Assembly: GCA_029204225.1 (NCBI GenBank)
Contig: CM055102.1
Coordinates: 35,148,585-35,212,584, forward strand
Length of the DNA: 64,000 nt
Source: Diphasiastrum complanatum
Taxonomy: Eukaryota > Streptophyta > Lycopodiopsida > Lycopodiales > Lycopodiaceae
Direction: 5' to 3'
The notes beneath the pieces are model-generated. The model saw only the letters and a list, made by a program, of their open reading frames with translations. It searched no databases and was not told the DNA's origin. Shown here piece after piece: positions 37,873-48,516 of this stretch; the stretch's first letter is position 1; each line of letters starts with the position of its first letter. Made by a program: the position numbers and the translations under genes.

Positions 37873-38830
37873 ATGTTATGGATATATTTTTGCAACATAT
37901 TGAAGACTCAAGTAAGGTTAAATGAGTAGCAAGAAAGTGTTGTTCAAGTCTAGTTTACTTGTTCTATCCTATTTTTGAGCAATTTCATGTGGATGTATGC
38001 AAATTGTCAAGATATGGTAAAACTAGCTACATTGGTGAGCATTGTTTTAATGTTGGATTTGTACTAGCATTCTTGGCTGGTTTTGCTGATGGAAATGAAG
38101 CTATTGGAGGCTCATTATGTTACTCATTCATGGTCAAGTCATCAAGGTATGATGACATCTTATTGCAAGATGGAGATGGGAGCTCAATCATGGAGTATCA
38201 TGGTGGATACATGGCAACAAAGGACAAAGGAGGAGGAGACATGCAAGCAAATTGATAATTGCATTGGAGACTTGGTAATAGGACTTGGAAACAAGTTTGT
38301 GGTAATGTATTGTTGTAGCGAGCATGATGCTTTTATTAATGAAGTCAAAAACATTGTTATGGTGTTTCAAAGGAATGGCTTATGCTTCTCAGAATCATGT
38401 TTATTGAAGTGTCTATGATTGTGAACAGCCACATACTATCCAATTGCAGTATGATACCTTCTGAAAAAATGTTATTTTGATGGCATGTGGGTCGCTGGCC
38501 AGCGATCTGATTATGGCCAGATCTGCACATTTGGATAGAATATTTTTGTGGTTACACGTTTGTGGAATGATCATTGATTGCACCATGCATACTAATCAGA
38601 TAACTACCATCCTGAAACATGATGGACTGCCCATATATCTATTGATGTTTGATAAAATCAAACACTCATTGCTTGCATGATCACCCTTGATATGTAATAT
38701 ACATATTATGCTCATAAGTTACTACAGTTGGCCGCCCTACAAAGGCTTTGCCTGTGAGAGTGAGAGTGAGAGTCGAAGAAACCTCGACAAGATCACTGCC
38801 CAGTTACTTGAACTCCTAATTAGCTTCGTT
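37873..38830 (+). other. Fragment resembling the unknown C-element module
   Basis: A 98-codon frame at 37,959-38,255 has FEQFHVDVCKLSRYGKTS and DGDGSSIMEYHGGYM then GGGDMQAN. These resemble FNQMYEHCHVNVLELPKFNETSS and DGGSFMEIHGAFTM in the unknown frame of element C. No LTR or other Copia domain is next to it. The rest shows no recognisable gene. Confidence 0.45.
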
Positions 38831-39609
38831 ATGGAGGGTCCTACTACACATTTCACTTCTATCTCAAAAATTAAATACGGTTATTATAAAGGGACTACTT
38901 TCGATGATGCCAATAGCTACATCTTGCAATTTGAGTCAATTGCTAATGCAAATAACGAGGGAACTGTTGTAGATAAACTGCGAATCTTTGCTGGTCTGCT
39001 ATGAAAGCAGACGCGCATATGGTACAGTCAAGTTGAACCAGGTCGTGTAGGAACCTGGTTACTACTGAAAGATGCATTTCTGAACCAGTTCAGAGAAATC
39101 GGTTACAAATCTAGATTTCTCAGATGTCTGAACAATCTTTAGAAGAAGACTAAAGAATCCCTTCAAAAATATACACAAAAGGTTGAAAATCTTATAGGAA
39201 GACTAACTGGTGTATATCCATTTATATGCAGATCCAATGGTTTTTGGCTGGTTTACTACCAAAGATTGATCGGTATTTCAGACAAGGGGACATGACCTCC
39301 TTAGCAGCAATAATAGCTAGTGCCGAAAATTTTGAGACCTCGAAACTAGCACGAAAGCGACGATCAACAAAAAGATCTCGTAAGTCTAAAACTGATTCCA
39401 ATGACAATGATGATGCTTTAGATTGTGATCAAGTACCAATTTCAAGCTCGGAGTCCAAAAGCAGTGATTCATCAAAATCAGAAGCTGATAAAGGAGAAAG
39501 AAAGAATAAACGACAATCCAAGCGAAAGGACGATACGAAAACCATCGAGGATAAGTCATCAACTTCTAAAGTCGAAAAGCTTTGGAAGAGAAAATATGGT
39601 CAACCTTAA
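38831..39609 (+). pseudogene. Gypsy-like gag fragment
   Basis: Plus-strand gag in two or more frames. The first part has MEGPTTHFTSISKIKYGYYKG and LQFESIANANNEG. A stop follows at LRIFAGLL. The middle reads GTWLLLKDAFLNQFREIGYK in another frame. The last part is a 127-codon frame with QIQWFLAGLLPKIDRYFRQG and a Lys/Ser-rich, low-complexity tail (KSKTDSNDNDD, SSSESKSSDSSKSE). The arrangement fits a plant Gypsy gag. Stops and frame changes make it dead. It is not obviously the same family as element G. Confidence 0.65.
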
Positions 39610-41004
39610 TAAAAAGTTTAATGACTTGAAAGTGCAGAAGTGTCACACTAGTTACACTCGTCGTTGGTATTGTCTAGCAAAATACCTAGACCCGACGATC
39701 GGTGAAAATACCACTGCTTATCAAATAAAGCGGTGCGTATAACTTGCACCCCGTGAGCACTCTATACAGCCAGGAGAAAATAACAAGAAAAGACTAAGAC
39801 CCACTCATATCAATTTCACGAGAACTAGTTTTTTCCTAACGTTTCTCGTACGACCTTTTAAGGGCACGGTCTTACCTAGTGAGAACCACGTGATCTTAAA
39901 GGCACATACTTAGGACTAATCCCTAAGGGGATAGGGACAAGTTCTTAGGACTCAACAGATGGTATCCTAAAGTGAAGGTATATGGATAGTACCTTAAGAT
40001 ATCAGTGTAGGATATGGGATTTTAGTGAACTAAGGATGCCCTAAATCACGTCTCCCAAAGTCCATTTGAATGTCGACGAACATACTGCTAGCAAGATCAT
40101 GGCACAAATTAGCAACTAGGGGTTTTTATAGAACTGTGACCCTAGAAAGCTAGTGAATCATTGCACCAAAAGTGCTAGAACACCCCCTCCTTACAGTCAT
40201 ACTTTGGAGAGCCTGGAAAACTTTTATTGGCTCGGGAGCACGGGGTAATAGAGGAAGCCCCCAGGATTGGATGTGGCAGTACCTCTGTTACTCATGTAGG
40301 GCATACCACGATCAATAGTGGTGCCCCTTGACTTTTTAGGACTTTTTGGCTGGACCAATCCCTTACCAAAAATGGCCCTAACATTGGTTTGTCTGCCGGA
40401 AGGAATTGGATAATGGGCTATTGTTTGAAGGGCGATTATCTATACATAGGGCTGTGAACTATACGGATTAGCCATTTGTGGGTTGCTTATGTTATTTGAC
40501 CTGCCAGATGATTAACATTGGTGCATCTGCCAGGAGTTACCTGATAAGAGAATAGTGTTTGGAGGGTAATCATACTACCAATGGTCTACAGATTTCATGC
40601 GTCTCAGATTGCATGTGTTGTGAACAATTCTACTCTTTAGATCATCGGCCCCAAGCTAGCATGTCTGTGCAATCTAAAAATCAGTATCATGTTACTACAA
40701 ATCAAAGTGGTTAGCATCACACAGTGATGTATGCTGATCCCACAAATAGAATATTCACCTTAGGGCCTTGTCAATTATAGCATTATGTTGTCATTGCTGT
40801 GATCACCATGCAGCCACTAAACAAGATGATTAGAATCACACACGTGCTGATTCCACTACTAGTGTCTTAGGAAGCCATGCACTTAGCTGACCCGCTCTTC
40901 AGTAGCCATAGGATGGGAGCCTGAGGTACCACACAACCCTTGCTAGAACTAATGAAGACCTCGTACCTCAAGATGGTAGAACTCCTAGTTGGACTGTAAA
41001 AACT
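39610..41004. other. No recognisable gene
   Basis: Probably further decayed retrotransposon sequence downstream of the gag fragment, but I cannot identify a domain, an LTR or an RNA gene. Confidence 0.45.
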
Positions 41005-41774
41005 TGTAGTGGGTTTCTTTCCTTGCCTAACCTGAATCCAAGATCTAGTCAATCTAGCATCAAAGAGACGAAGTTAGTTGTCACGTGTATGTTCATTCCC
41101 ATGAGAGCGATAGTTTAATTCAGATTTCAACACGAATGGAGGAATCACATCTAACTCTACATCCATTAACCCTATTCATTAACACTACACATCCCTTAGC
41201 ACTACAATCCCTTAACACTACACATCCACAACAGAGATAGCTTACTCTTTCTCTCTCTCTCTTTCTCTCTCATAAAAAGTATAATAACATACAATCCCAA
41301 TAACCCTCAAATCCAACAATTAGCAAAGTCCAAATAAGCATGAGAGATGGAGGGAAAGTGATAGAGAGCAAGGACATTTATCAATCCATTTCTGAAGAGA
41401 ACCAATCTGCTTTATTGAAATGTGGAAATGAACATGAGGAGCAACTCGAGTTGGTCCCTTCTTATAGTAGAGAGGAGGACCCTGGCCTCTGAATCCTATT
41501 GGTCCAGTCTTGCCTCTCTTTTTATTCAAATTTAAAAAAGTGTAGGAACCATCAAAATTGGAGGGAAACCCCAACTTTATTCACTAACTTGACATTTAGG
41601 CCCCGCGACATTAAAAGTCCCACAAAAAGGCCTAAAGTCCTTTTATTGACTTTCTAATTAATCAATCAAATAACTATGTGATCATCGGATTGGACTTACA
41701 CACGTAGGGTGCCAAATCTCTCTCATTTATTAACTAGGGTTAGGGTTGCCTTGGGATCCACAAACCCTCCAATA
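41005..41774 (-). mobile_element. 3' LTR of Gypsy element I
   Basis: 770 bases, third copy of the LTR at 35,771 and 37,026. Its minus-strand start reads TATTGG where the others read TGTTGG. A purine-rich tract (minus-strand GATGGGAGATACTA) precedes it, and the extra ORF precedes that. Confidence 0.85.
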
Positions 41775-41822
41775 GTATCTCCCATCAAAACTGGTGGCGT
41801 CCCACGACACTGCAATATGCAG

Positions 41823-43253
41823 TTATTGGGGACTTTTATTGGCTTCGCGCCGAATCTTGATTAAATGGTACTGCACTTTCTCCATAAAGTCGAGGTGTGT
41901 AGTATTAAAATCCAAATTGTGTGGCCGGAAACAACGGTGGGCTCCGGCAATCCACTTGGAGGTTGTCCATGATGTGAAGCGTGATTCCAAGGAGCCTCCC
42001 ATCATAGCCGCACAAAAATATAAACGAGCAACCGGCAGCTGATCTTTGATTTGCTCTGAGGCCATCGGCTTATTTGGATCGAATGCCAGAGGAGGGAGAC
42101 AATCGTCCCATCTGGTTGCCACTGACGCCAACAGAATTAGATCTTTAGCAAACATTGTCGATTGTCGCACCGTTGGATCTGGACAGTGGACATACTCTCG
42201 CTGATAGGCTTGTAAGGCGCGGTGTAAATCCACTGAGATGGTCCAGTTGTAAGGTTGATGGATGATTGGCCAATTGGGCGTATGGATAGTGATCTTGTCC
42301 ATAGACAATCCCAAATCTTTCCATTTATTTCTTCGTGGCATTGGCACGTAATAGGGATCTACCCGCAACTGGCGAGGGCTAGCTACATAACTCCTAATTG
42401 ATTCCGAAATTTTCTCAAAAACCGTGATTCTCCATGTCGGCTGCGCTCCCCATGCAGGTATTTTGTCCAACTCTTTGCCGGCCTCGATCTCGGAGGTCTT
42501 AAACTTCAGAACCCATCCACCACGCGAGGACTCATGCGGATGTTGCTTTAAGAAGGTCTAGATCTGGTCTTCGACGCTGATGGGCCTTCTGAATAGAGAT
42601 GTTGTCCTTGATGAAGATGGACTCGCTTGTACTGTCGGTATGGTTGGCGGTTGGTCTGCTATCTCTGGAGCTCCCCCCTGGTCCATGCTCGAATCTACCC
42701 TTGTATCCATTGGTACAGCTTCTTGGCGCGGAGGGGAGAATTGCGGCAGGACCGGTACGAGGATTTGTGGTCCGGCTTCCAACACTTGAGCGGCTGCTTT
42801 TTCATAGGCAGTGATGGTCTCTTTGGCCTTTGCCAACTCGGTTGAAGCCGCTCCTTTAAACCTATCAAAGCGGCCTTGGAATCCCTGAAGGGCCACTTTG
42901 TATGTCTCCACTTTCTTGAACAAATATAGAACCTTCGTCGGTGTGACCGGATGATCGGGTATTTGTGTTTGAAGATAAGCATCACGCTCAAGGGTGGTCG
43001 CATCCAATTCACCTTGAAGTCGCGTGTGATCTTGTTCGGCCATCTGTAATTGACCCTTCAGCAGCTGCACTGTTGCTTTGTATCCTGCATAGCCTTATCC
43101 ACCTGATCTTGTGTGGTTGTCAGGATGTTTTGCATTGAGCTGATGTAGTCTTCCACGTGATCAGCTTGTTGATGGGCCAACTTCTTTTTGGCTTCAGCCT
43201 TGTCTTCGTGTTGTTTGGCAATCTTCAACTCTCGATCCTGCTGGACAATTTTA
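41823..43253 (-). pseudogene. Extra coiled-coil ORF of Gypsy element I
   Basis: A minus-strand coding region of more than 470 codons just upstream of the 3' LTR. The N-terminal part is charged and heptad-like, typical of a coiled coil (QQDRELKIAKQHEDKAEAKK, QLLKGQLQMAEQDHTRLQ). A Pro/Ser-rich linker follows (PVLPQFSPPRQEAVP). The C-terminal part is a conserved block with WTISVDLHRALQAYQREY and WDDCLPPLAFDP, also present in element H. Lesions are one frame change near 43,065, one in-frame TAG at 42,558-42,560, and a solo LTR inserted at its upstream end. There is no protease, reverse transcriptase or integrase motif. Function is unknown; position and length resemble the additional ORFs of some Gypsy lineages. 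Confidence 0.7.
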
Positions 43254-43923
43254 TGTGGAAAAAGTACAAAAAGGACCAAGAGTGGATCCTAATCTGATCC
43301 TCAAGAGGGATTGGTTTTCAGATTACTTGATCTATCAATCTACTTCAAATTAAGATCAATCTACATCAATTCTAGACGCAAAATCCTAACCCGAACAATC
43401 ATTAATTGAAGGTAAGTGTACTTTATGGTTTTACACGTGTGAAACACTGTCTGAGTACGGAATCCAACCTGAAAATCAAGTACACATTGATAGAACCTCA
43501 AAACAATCAAAACAAATGTAGACAAATGGAGAGAATCACTCAAAATTGCTTCCAAAACCAAGATTGGTGTCTCACACTGATTATAGCCAAATGTGGCTCT
43601 ATATATACAATAGGTGAGAACTCGTGGTACTGATCATCCCCCTGATCCCACATGTGTGAAGAAGCTGTGTCATATGATGATTCATCATGCAAAACTGACA
43701 CTTGGACAAAACCTTCTATTTTGAGCACTTTTGGTCCATTTTCCTTCTATATGGAGATCTACTTGGAAATCTTCTAGAAGTCAAAATTCGCCTAATTTAG
43801 CTTATTCCACACGTGTGAGCTGTCCTCTACACATGGGATATGACACCTAACCAAAATATTTGGCTCATGCAATCAATAGATTGATGTTATGTGTCATATA
43901 TCTAGAAAACTAGTTTTTGGCCA
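43254..43923 (-). mobile_element. Solo Copia LTR inserted in the extra ORF
   Basis: 670 bases starting TGTGGAAAAAG and ending TTTTTGGCCA, flanked by the 5-bp duplication TTTTA (43,249-43,253 and 43,924-43,928). It carries two CACGTG G-box palindromes (ACACGTGT at 43,433-43,440 and CACACGTGTG at 43,808-43,817). If it is removed, the reading frame on both sides of one TTTTA is open and in phase, confirming the insertion point. Orientation is inferred from similarity of its motifs to the minus-strand LTRs. Confidence 0.82.
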
Positions 43924-44058
43924 TTTTAGCCACTAGAACTTGAATTAAATCATATGTACAACATATATGATTATGGTACATGACAAGCTGAGCCGTGCTC
44001 CGCCAGTTTGAGTGAGTGAGTGAGTGAGTGTGTGTGCGCGCGCGCGCACGCACGCGTG

Positions 44059-44274
<216 letters not shown>

Positions 44275-44276
<2 letters not shown>

Positions 44277-45929
44277 AGGCCGACCACCCATAGAGGGAGG
44301 GAGGTCCCTCCATGCCCCTAAAAAGAAGGAAGAAGGTTAAAATGTGTGTGTGTGTGTAGATATATAAACAAGGGGGTGCCTCCATTCCATTAAAAGTAAA
44401 TATATCAGTATTTATCCCCCCCCCTCCACGCACGCACACATACACTTTTTTTTAAATGTAAACCTCTCATAAATAAATATGAATGTAAATCCGCTTAAAA
44501 ATGTGAACCCCCACTCTCCATAAAACAAAAAAAATGAAGGGGCTTTTTGGCTCCCCATAAATTAAGTTTTCTTTTTTTTAAAAGGAGACAAAAAAAAGGT
44601 CCCCATCAAGAAAGAAATTCCCCCCCCCAAAAAAAAAAAAAAACTAAGGCTTCTAAGGGCAGGAGCATATCTTTTTTTAACACTCCCTCATCCTTTTTTG
44701 TCACATGGCAAAACCCACCCACCCATCTCCCCCGAGCACTTAAACCATCGGCCTCTTGCCCAAACAACTTGCTTTTAACCATTAGGGAGCACACCCGCAC
44801 TCCGCCCACCCCATATGTTCTCCCCTTCTCCTGTCAATCCACCTGAAAAAACATCAGAGATGAGTAGAACCGCACTAAGATTTATTATATGGCTTTCGTA
44901 TTTATTTTGAATTACCAATATTTTTCCCATAGATCATGAACAGAAAGTTTTACCCAAAGTTCTTTTCTTCGTCTAGCATCCATGCTCTATTGAACAACAT
45001 ATTTGCTAATGCCATCCTTGCAACGACTGTGGGAAATAGCAAAAGTTGAATATCTAAAACTAGACATTTTTTTATTTATTCAAATTGAAATGAAAATTTG
45101 ACACGAAGTTTTCCTTTGTTCTTACCTCTAGGGTTCTTCCTTTTTCTTTCTTCCCAACTCTGTAGTCTTTTATTCTCTTGATGTACAAGTTTGCTTGATC
45201 AATTTGTCTCATCCTTTCCTCTTGCTCCTATAGTACCTTGCCAGGAATGGATGTGACAATCTACCTCTGAAATCCTAACACATGCGATCTTTTGGTTTTG
45301 ATCCAACCTCGTTTCTCATTTGAAAGACAAGCTTTTTGCTTTTGGTAACCTTGGTCGAACTGTTACATCACCTCACGTATTGTCATCTTTGAGAGCTATA
45401 AAATGCATTCATATGATGGAAGGTCGAATGAATGGTGTTCATTTTTCAATTGCACACTATTTTAGGGCTCACCAAGAACTGAGCATCTTGAATCATTGAG
45501 ATTAGTGTCTTCGAGAGACTTCAATCCCTTTTTTCATCAATGGTATCTAACTTTATCCATACTTGCAACAACCTGCTTGGTGTGCTGATAAAGTCGGTCG
45601 TTTACTTTTTGGCATTTTCAAGAAGTGGTCCAGTATTGCAACGGGCTCCGTCATGCACGTCGTCTGTTCCATCCAATGATGCACGTCGAGACGAGCCCGC
45701 ATCAACAAATCGGGCTCCAAGCAGTTCAGTATACATAGATAAATGCACATGCACACACCATCGGCCACATAAATCACACATGCATACACACACGCACATT
45801 TCGTACACACACACACCATTTAGCATATAAATCACACACACCATCAAGCACAAATCATACACAAAAATCCACATACACAGATAACACATGCACTCACGTA
45901 CATACACACACATACATCGGCCACACCCG
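44275..45929. other. No recognisable gene; homopolymer-rich and CA-rich sequence
   Basis: Runs of C, A and T between 44,410 and 44,650, then unique sequence. From about 45,740 CA-rich low-complexity sequence leads into the Helitron-like terminus and may be part of its body. No coding domain. Confidence 0.45.
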
Positions 45930-46033
45930 TCAACGACCATCAGCGACCATCGGCCACCCATCAACGACCATCGGCCACTCGTCAACGACCATCGGTCGTC
46001 CATTGCCCGTCAACGACGGGCACTCTTTACTAG
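45930..46033 (+). mobile_element. Helitron-like 3' terminus with ~20-bp repeats
   Basis: Three or four units of about 20 bp (CATCAACGACCATCGGCCAC) lead to the hairpin GCCCGTC-AAC-GACGGGC (46,005-46,021). Then ACTCTTTA and CTAG (46,030-46,033) follow, with T next. Hairpin, 12-base spacing and CTAG before T fit the Helitron 3' end. It is the reverse complement of the terminus at 29,320. The 5' end was not found. Confidence 0.68.

Positions 46034-46038
<5 letters not shown>

Positions 46039-46106
<68 letters not shown>
46039..46106. repeat. (AC)n(AT)n compound microsatellite
   Basis: About 36 bases of AC followed by about 32 bases of AT, directly beyond the Helitron-like end, as at 29,217-29,319. 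Confidence 0.97.
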
Positions 46107-46108
<2 letters not shown>

Positions 46109-46399
46109 TTAGGCTCCGTGGAAAGATCCTTCTTCTAATGCATGACTATGCCTATCTAATTCGAACAAAAGTATTGCGCCAAATGCAACGTTCAATTCTA
46201 CTTAACTCTAACTTTGAAATCATCAGAATCAATCAGATTGATTTCATAAACAAACATAACAGAATGTTTATTGTTGTGTAGAAGTATTCAATAGCTCAGA
46301 CAAAACTGTAAGAGAACATAATCAGATTACAACAGAACAGAGAAATATTCATTCATCTTGACATAATACTAAACACAATAAACGGTATAATCGATTCAG
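46107..46399. other. No recognisable gene
   Basis: Possibly further remains of the neighbouring Copia fragment; nothing specific is recognised. Confidence 0.4.
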
Positions 46400-46850
46400 C
46401 AAGTAGCATGTACAAATCAGATGAATAGCGAGCACAAAACAATAGCAGATGCAATGGCGTCACCTTTGATAGTGTGTGTACCATCGTCACCAAGATGAAC
46501 GAATTTCCTTGTATTGTAAGGCATATAGGACTGAAAATGTTCACGATGACTAGTCATATGTTAAGTGGCTCCAGAATCGAAAAACCAAGCATTATCTACT
46601 TTAGTTTTCTAATCTTTGATCATAAACACTCCTTCATCCACATCTTGAATGGGGGATTGAGCTGTTATTGCAAGTGCATTCGCCTGTTGATCTAATTACT
46701 TATTATTGGCCTGTTGATCTAATTGCTTATTATTGGCATTCTTTGCTTTCAATATCCTACAATCTTGAATCTCATGATTTTGCAATACTTATAGAACAAG
46801 AATTTCCTTTTGAGATGCAACGTACAAGTCACATCCCTCACAATATATAG
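46400..46850 (-). pseudogene. Copia gag-protease fragment
   Basis: The minus strand has a protease-like AWFFDSGAT followed by an in-frame TAA and HMTSHREHFQSYM, then VHLGDDGTHTI, the usual Copia protease pattern. Upstream, at about 46,740-46,800, is a decayed CCHC knuckle (YC, then HEIQDC in another frame). A 29-bp tandem duplication (GGCCTGTTGATCTAATT unit) lies at 46,680-46,740. No LTR was recognised. It is an old fragment, closer to element D than to element C. Confidence 0.7.
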
Positions 46851-48516
46851 TGTGCTCATGATATCCCACACTTCTAAGCGAGAGAATTGTTTCACTTAGC
46901 ACAACTTTTATGTGAGAATCATAATCTTTGTTTGCTCTTATCACTTATTAGTGAGCATTTCAACAACATTATCAGACTCCATGGAGATGTCAGTTGAAGG
47001 AGAATAAGAGTGTTAATCAAATCCGATCTATAGCCATCTCTCCTCCCTTTCTTTTCTTCTAACAAGAAAGATCAAAAATACATTGGCTTGTGTTTGATCA
47101 GAAAGCTCTAGATTGGAATTTACAACTGCATATGCACAATTGACTCTGTGTGTTAGCATTGCTTCTTGTATTCATGCTTATTAAAAGTAGACATGTGATT
47201 CAAAAGACTAATCATGCATCTAGACCATGTCGTGAAGATTGGAATATAAGATGACCAATGCATAAGTGATTCAAAATAACGTTTTTCACTAAATTCATGG
47301 TTTTTGTCCTATATATTTACTATTATCATGATAATCTAAAATTGTGATGTTACCGTAAGTGGTACAGGCTATCAAAATAATGTCCGTCCAACACTCAATC
47401 ATTTCATTTTTAACCTACACTTCAATTCCAAATCATGCAAAACCAGCAATAACTGGCCTTTGAAAATTGATTCTAGCCACTTTTAGAGCTGGTTGGGACC
47501 TCTATCTATCATGGCCTACATATGTAAGTTGGAATCGACTACATATATACAAGGTCTTGATGACACTACAAGCATGTCTCAACAAGCAATACGTATCACA
47601 ATAACATCAGCCTTACCACAATTATAAAGTTGAACTTGTTTGCAATTCTTGACAACAACAAAAAATTCAAGCAGGTGGAATTTTTTGTATAGTGCAAAAA
47701 AACATGGAAGAAAGGTATGTGAAGGCAAACAGGAAGTGCGAAAATCTTAGAATCGTCTTCGAACACTACACTCAATTATGGAGATCGCATGCAAGAAATA
47801 TATCCTGCTGACAATTATTTCGATAGTATTAGGTTAGAGTATCTGCCAAAATCACCAAACTGTAAAAAACAATCTCCGTACTTGTGTACAGTTGCAGTAA
47901 CAAGCATTTTCTTTAAGGTAATGAATTTGTGCAAGCCATGTACGCTTCTCCTGAAGACAAGGTATAATCCTAGTCCACTAGAACTCCCTGCAGTTACAGT
48001 TTATCCTGGCATACTAAAATGTTGGAATACACAGCCTTCAAGGGCCGGAATTATACTGCTTCTAACCCAAAATGGATCGATACTGGAACCTCCGATCAAG
48101 TTGTCAAATTGCAACTTATATCCTAGAGCATATTTGCACCTGCTTGATGAGCATGAGAATCGCCTTGGCAGATTGTATGGATCTTGAAAGTGAAAACCAG
48201 TAACAACATTGTGTAACAACAATAATACATCTAAGATCAAAGTTGATTCCTAAGCCTTGGTTGCAATCGATAGAAATATCTCGGGCCTACAAATGCTGTG
48301 ATAGAAAAAAATCAAGAAACTTGTAGAAGCTCCAGAATGCTGGAGGACATAAAGGTCTATATGAAAACTGAACATTGTAATGTTACAGCCAGATACTCCA
48401 GCCAATTGGCCGAAGCACATAGCAAATCAATGGATTACTTCCACAAATCTCTTGCCACAATAATTGATGAGAAGATCTTGAAAGCATTCTCAAATACAGA
48501 CATCCTCTGTTGCTCA
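46851..48516. other. 3' flank and probable 3' UTR of the HOS15-like gene
   Basis: No separate gene is recognised. The part nearest the stop codon (48,516 downwards on the minus strand) should be the 3' UTR. Its end could not be placed. The plus-strand frame at 47,789-48,187 has no recognisable domain. Confidence 0.45.

Noticed and set aside
47789-48187. Plus-strand 132-codon frame as a gene
   Set aside because: It overlaps the expected 3' UTR of the HOS15-like gene on the other strand and shows no domain or codon pattern.
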